This document shows, piece after piece, positions 62,560 through 64,000 of a DNA stretch of 64,000 nucleotides. The notes below the pieces were generated by a model. It saw nothing but the letters and a program-made list of their open reading frames with translations. It searched no databases and was not told the DNA's origin. The position numbers and the translations under genes are program-made. Source of the stretch: an uncultured Bacteriovorax sp. (GTDB taxonomy: Bacteria > Bdellovibrionota > Bacteriovoracia > Bacteriovoracales > Bacteriovoracaceae); the NCBI GenBank assembly GCA_946481315.1, contig CAMLMH010000004.1, forward strand, positions 124,001-188,000, in the 5' to 3' direction. The first letter of the stretch is position 1. Each line of letters begins with the position of its first letter.

Positions 62560-63648
62560 TTAAGATTCGTAGCGGTAGACCTTGATATTATACATCTGCA
62601 CTTTTTCCTGTTTAATGAGGTCGCGGTATTCATCCGTAATTTCGGTATATCCATTAAGATTGCACTCAGACGTTCTGAGATAATACCTGACAACAACGAT
62701 CGCTCCGGGATTAAGACCTGGTTTAATCATTTGCATATAGTTTTTTTCTACTTCACCGGAAAAATAGGATGGCACATCACTAAGCGAAGCGAAATCAAAC
62801 TTCTTATCTCCACGGGACAAGGCCTTGATGAAATCTTCCTGGATGTAATCTATTGTTGTTTTTGCCTTCTGGATGCGAAAATGGGCTTCACTCTGCGCCT
62901 CGATGGGTACACCTTCTAGAGAATTTATTTTTCCATAAAAACACAGGTTCAAAAAGAAACTTTTCTGAGCAAGATCAGTAGTAAAGAGCCGTTCGAATGC
63001 CTGGTAGTAATAATCAAAATGTGAAAGCGGAGAATTTTTCTGGATAAAGTCACCTTTATATAAGAGAGCATTAAACATCGTCTTATTGCCCAGAATGTGT
63101 AATAAGGCCTTCCAGCGATTCATGGGAAACTGGTTGTGATAAAAATAGACCTGGTCTTCAAGTTTATCAAAACGCATTATGCGGTCATGATCAGGGGCAA
63201 GCATGACTGTATTAATTTTGGAGAAGATAAAAAATGTTCTCTCCCACTTCCCCAGATAAAGAAGAGAGTTAAATCCTGTCTCATGAAAAACCTGAGAGAA
63301 AAATGCATAGGCTGAATCACTTAACTTTAAGCTGGTGAATAGATCTCTGCGTTTACCGTTATGATTATCATCACTATAAGGAAAGTAGCCCCAAAAAAGT
63401 GAAAAATCGGAAAAAGAAAGCTCGCGATAAGTGGCCAGCCGAAGTTCTGCCAGCATTAATTGTTCTTTAGAAAGATCTGAAAGTGAAAGAGATTCACAAT
63501 CATCATGCATCAAGGGTAAAGACCTGCCTCCGCTTCCGCAGATGGAAAAAACTTTTTTGGGTTTTAGTTTTTTCATCATTTCGATTTCAACAGTCGTGTC
63601 TTCATTGCCCAAAGTGTAATTTAGTCCTTTAAAATATTTATTACTCAT
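62560..63648 (-). CDS. DUF3419 family protein (BtaA-like aminocarboxypropyltransferase)
   Basis: DUF3419 proteins include BtaA, which joins the aminocarboxypropyl group of S-adenosylmethionine to diacylglycerol in betaine lipid synthesis. The 362-residue protein starts with YFKGLNYTLGNEDTTVEIEM, then KKVFSICGSGGRSLPLM and ESLSLSDLSKEQLMLAELRL, which match the SAM-binding strands and the Asp-x-x-x-x-Q-L helix of the family. The C-terminal part (about 255-350, FDFASLSDVPSYFSGEV and GAIVVVRYYLRTSECN) is also typical. The exact substrate is unknown. An AAAGG ribosome site precedes the ATG. It overlaps the preceding gene's 3' end by 8 bases. Confidence 0.75.
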   Translation of the reverse strand: MSNKYFKGLNYTLGNEDTTVEIEMMKKLKPKKVFSICGSGGRSLPLMHDDCESLSLSDLSKEQLMLAELRLATYRELSFSDFSLFWGYFPYSDDNHNGKRRDLFTSLKLSDSAYAFFSQVFHETGFNSLLYLGKWERTFFIFSKINTVMLAPDHDRIMRFDKLEDQVYFYHNQFPMNRWKALLHILGNKTMFNALLYKGDFIQKNSPLSHFDYYYQAFERLFTTDLAQKSFFLNLCFYGKINSLEGVPIEAQSEAHFRIQKAKTTIDYIQEDFIKALSRGDKKFDFASLSDVPSYFSGEVEKNYMQMIKPGLNPGAIVVVRYYLRTSECNLNGYTEITDEYRDLIKQEKVQMYNIKVYRYES

Positions 63649-64000
63649 TGCTCACCTTTTTTATTTTTTGTAACGCATGTTCACGACACAGATTAAATTC
63701 TTCATCACTAATAAAGCCATTATGTCCCATGATCTGCGACAATCTAACTCCATGCTCTTTGGCCATTTTGTCAATTTGCAGAACTTTCTCGTAATTAATA
63801 TTCCGGGACAAAGTAAAGGATTCAAATTTTCCGTCCATGGCCAGAAGTGCAGTTTCCGCCAGGCAAGCGTAGACAATTTTACCTTCTAGACCTAAATCCG
63901 CGCCAATATGAACTTCTCCGGGAAGTGTAACTTCTCCGCTGGCAATCACCAGAACATCTGGTCGTTTGACTGCTTCTTCTTCTTTTATATCAAATGGCCT
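63641..64000 (-). CDS. Acyl-ACP-reductase-like dehydrogenase, 3' part (partial)
   Basis: The frame is open from the right edge to a stop at 63641, giving the last 119 residues. The stretch VLVIASGEVTLPGEVHIGAD, GKIVYACLAETALLAMDGKF, ESFTLSRNINYEKVLQIDKM and AKEHGVRL resembles the C-terminus of the long-chain acyl-ACP reductase/shikimate-dehydrogenase-like family, where an ACxAETxxLAxxG stretch and an H-G-F/V-R-L stretch recur. The catalytic and NAD(P)-binding parts lie outside the window, so this is a tentative family call. The stop overlaps the DUF3419 start by 8 bases, which suggests translational coupling. Confidence 0.5.
   Translation of the reverse strand, partial: RPFDIKEEEAVKRPDVLVIASGEVTLPGEVHIGADLGLEGKIVYACLAETALLAMDGKFESFTLSRNINYEKVLQIDKMAKEHGVRLSQIMGHNGFISDEEFNLCREHALQKIKKVSNE

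Noticed and set aside
1..64000. CRISPR arrays, tRNA or rRNA genes, insertion sequences, prophage
   Set aside because: No regular direct repeats, rRNA blocks, tRNA cloverleaf signatures, transposase genes or phage structural genes were recognised; the two recombinases stand alone among ordinary genes.

Overview
The window looks like chromosomal DNA of a motile-type, secretion-rich Gram-negative bacterium, most likely a Bdellovibrionota member of the Bacteriovorax/Peredibacter kind. That placement is inference. It rests on the mid-40s G+C by eye, the large number of small signal-peptide proteins and lipoproteins without obvious families, the Gram-negative succinylase lysine/diaminopimelate pathway, the KamA-type aminomutase, the long DUF3656-type U32 protein and the GLUG-repeat lipoproteins. 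No 16S rRNA or other decisive marker is present. I found no rRNA, tRNA, CRISPR array, insertion sequence or prophage.

Layout. 1-2362: the 5' part of a NamZ-type (DUF1343) muramidase on the minus strand, then the dTMP/folate pair thyA-folA. 2334-6187, minus strand: two secreted proteins (a pectinacetylesterase/Notum-type hydrolase and a Cys-His-Asn protein), two TPM-domain proteins and lemA. 6222-8723: a large U32-family RNA-modification-type protein. 8730-13229: small secreted proteins, an RluE-like pseudouridine synthase, a DTW tRNA-modification protein overlapping a PlsC-type acyltransferase, and a tyrosine recombinase. 13405-20187, minus strand: a GH-like secreted protein and a lipoprotein sharing a C-terminal domain, a short U32-like Fe-S protein and a 668-residue exported protein. 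20321-24400: DedA, KamA-type radical SAM aminomutase, HtpX and an FMN nitronate monooxygenase/FabK-like enzyme.

24420-39439 is rich in regulation: a sensorless histidine kinase, a methyltransferase, an unassigned possible acyltransferase, two paralogous helix-turn-helix regulators packed against an alpha/beta hydrolase, a pseudo-receiver/HD protein, MnmD, a second tyrosine recombinase, a two-receiver protein and a 1097-residue MASE1-CHASE-PAS hybrid kinase. 39603-40726: a PuuD-like membrane protein and a separate cytochrome c lipoprotein, which look like the two halves of a normally fused enzyme. 40736-42868: ribB and a YiiX-type lipoprotein.

42940-47892 is a biosynthetic block for lysine and diaminopimelate: asd on one strand, and lysC-dapB-dapA-dapD as a tight divergent operon. 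A fatty-acid desaturase, an exported protein and an orphan OmpR-type regulator follow. 51288-54630 is the class Ia ribonucleotide reductase operon nrdB-nrdA, preceded by a 605-base gap with two NrdR-like boxes; with thyA and folA, the window carries much of the DNA-precursor supply. 54698-62393 holds two tandem paralogous giant lipoproteins with GLUG-like repeats. The right edge has a DUF3419 (BtaA-like) gene overlapping the 3' end of a gene resembling acyl-ACP-reductase-type dehydrogenases, suggesting lipid chemistry.

The most unusual observations are the split PuuD/cytochrome pair, the domain shared between the GH-like protein and its neighbouring lipoprotein, the giant lipoprotein tandem, the paralogous HTH pair with its hydrolase, the regulators with receivers lacking the phospho-acceptor, and the DUF3419/reductase couple.
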